From Pimelobacter simplex (GTDB lineage: Bacteria; Actinomycetota; Actinomycetes; Propionibacteriales; Nocardioidaceae): DNA of 64,000 nt. The notes beneath the pieces were generated by a model. It worked only from the letters and a program-made list of their open reading frames with translations. It was not told where the DNA came from and did no database searches. Within the stretch, counting starts at the first letter, position 1; each line of letters starts with the position of its first letter. This document shows, one piece after another, positions 63,673-64,000 of the stretch. A program made the translations under genes and the position numbers. The DNA is taken from NCBI RefSeq assembly GCF_900114845.1, contig NZ_FOUK01000007.1, positions 186,001 through 250,000 of the forward strand, read 5' to 3'.

Positions 63673-64000
63673 CTAGGCCGCCCGGAGCCCGGCGCGGGCG
63701 CCGATGACCGCGCGGTAGTGCGTCACCAGCTGCTCGTTGATCGCGAACCACGACCGCTCCTGCACGGCCCGCAGCGCGGTCAGCGCCATCGCCCGGCGCA
63801 GCTCGACGTCGCTCGCCAGCCGGTCGACCGCGGCCGCCAGCGCGGCGCCGTCACCGGGCCGGTAGAGCAGCCCCGAGGCGCCGTCCGCCACGACGTCGAC
63901 CGGACCGCCCGCGTTGGGCGCGACCACCGGCACGCCGGACGCGAGCGCCTCCTGCGCCGACTGGCAGTAGGTCTCGTAGCGCCCCGTGTGCACGAAGAGG
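63673..64000 (-). CDS. Glycosyltransferase family 1/4 protein, C-terminal part (5' end outside window)
   Basis: About 109 residues of the C-terminal Rossmann domain of a GT-B glycosyltransferase: E-x7-E motif in ETYCQSAQEALASGVPVVAP, followed by GGPVDVVADGASGLLYRPGD. Close to mannosyltransferases that act on phosphatidyl-myo-inositol or sugar lipids. The frame is open to the window edge, so the N-terminus lies outside. Convergent with the LOG gene, 7 bp apart. Confidence 0.88.
   Translation of the reverse strand, partial: LFVHTGRYETYCQSAQEALASGVPVVAPNAGGPVDVVADGASGLLYRPGDGAALAAAVDRLASDVELRRAMALTALRAVQERSWFAINEQLVTHYRAVIGARAGLRAA

Overview
The window is high-GC actinobacterial chromosome, most like the Nocardioidaceae (Nocardioides type). 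The signs are very high G+C, GTG starts and 4-bp start/stop overlaps, a proA-nadD-rsfS-phosphatase neighbourhood, the GlgE alpha-glucan pathway, an F420-type (LLM) oxidoreductase, and many genes with a TANNNT -10 hexamer 5-7 nt before the start codon (leaderless transcripts). I saw no rRNA, tRNA, CRISPR array, prophage or insertion sequence.

Layout. 1-5.6 kb (minus): histidine phosphatase (cut by the window edge), rsfS, nadD, a small membrane protein, a VTT/DedA-like protein, a CDP-alcohol phosphatidyltransferase, proA and a secreted phospholipase-D-like protein. 5.7-10.4 kb: a secreted lysyl-oxidase-like protein, etfBA, a small membrane protein and an enoyl-CoA hydratase. 10.5-28.6 kb: alpha-glucan metabolism (glgX, glgP, glgE-treS-pep2, glgB), interrupted by a frameshifted gene, two hypothetical genes, a duplicated non-coding repeat, moeA, a lipoprotein and an MFS exporter. 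28.6-40.5 kb: a Nudix protein with a GNAT-like N-terminus, an EamA transporter with divergent LysR regulator, an LPXTG protein with SpaA-type repeats, EI24 protein, a thioredoxin-fold/TPR protein, PH-domain protein, M1 peptidase, RIO-type kinase with a possible riboregulatory leader, and a DUF2231 protein.

40.5-60 kb is an accessory catabolic region and the most interesting part. It holds a TauE/SafE exporter, an Opp/Dpp-type ABC importer (binding protein apart from permeases and ATPases), an amidase-signature hydrolase, an acyl-CoA ligase, an Old-Yellow-Enzyme-type reductase with a cysteine cluster, three SDRs, a KshA-type Rieske oxygenase with a small cysteine protein, an LLM oxidoreductase and two NTF2/SnoaL-fold proteins. 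One of the latter keeps the catalytic residues of bile-acid 7alpha-dehydratase BaiE. TetR- and IclR-type regulators lie inside. I infer uptake, deconjugation and breakdown of a steroid or bile-salt-like compound. Eight promoters here share a 15-bp palindrome of the form TNCCNNT-N-ANNGNNA (best copy TCCCGGTGACCGGGA), each starting 45-46 nt upstream of a -10-like hexamer; three copies serve divergent gene pairs. This looks like one regulon controlled by an unidentified factor.

60-64 kb: metY-metX (homoserine sulfhydrylation), a LOG-family protein, and the C-terminal end of a glycosyltransferase that leaves the window.
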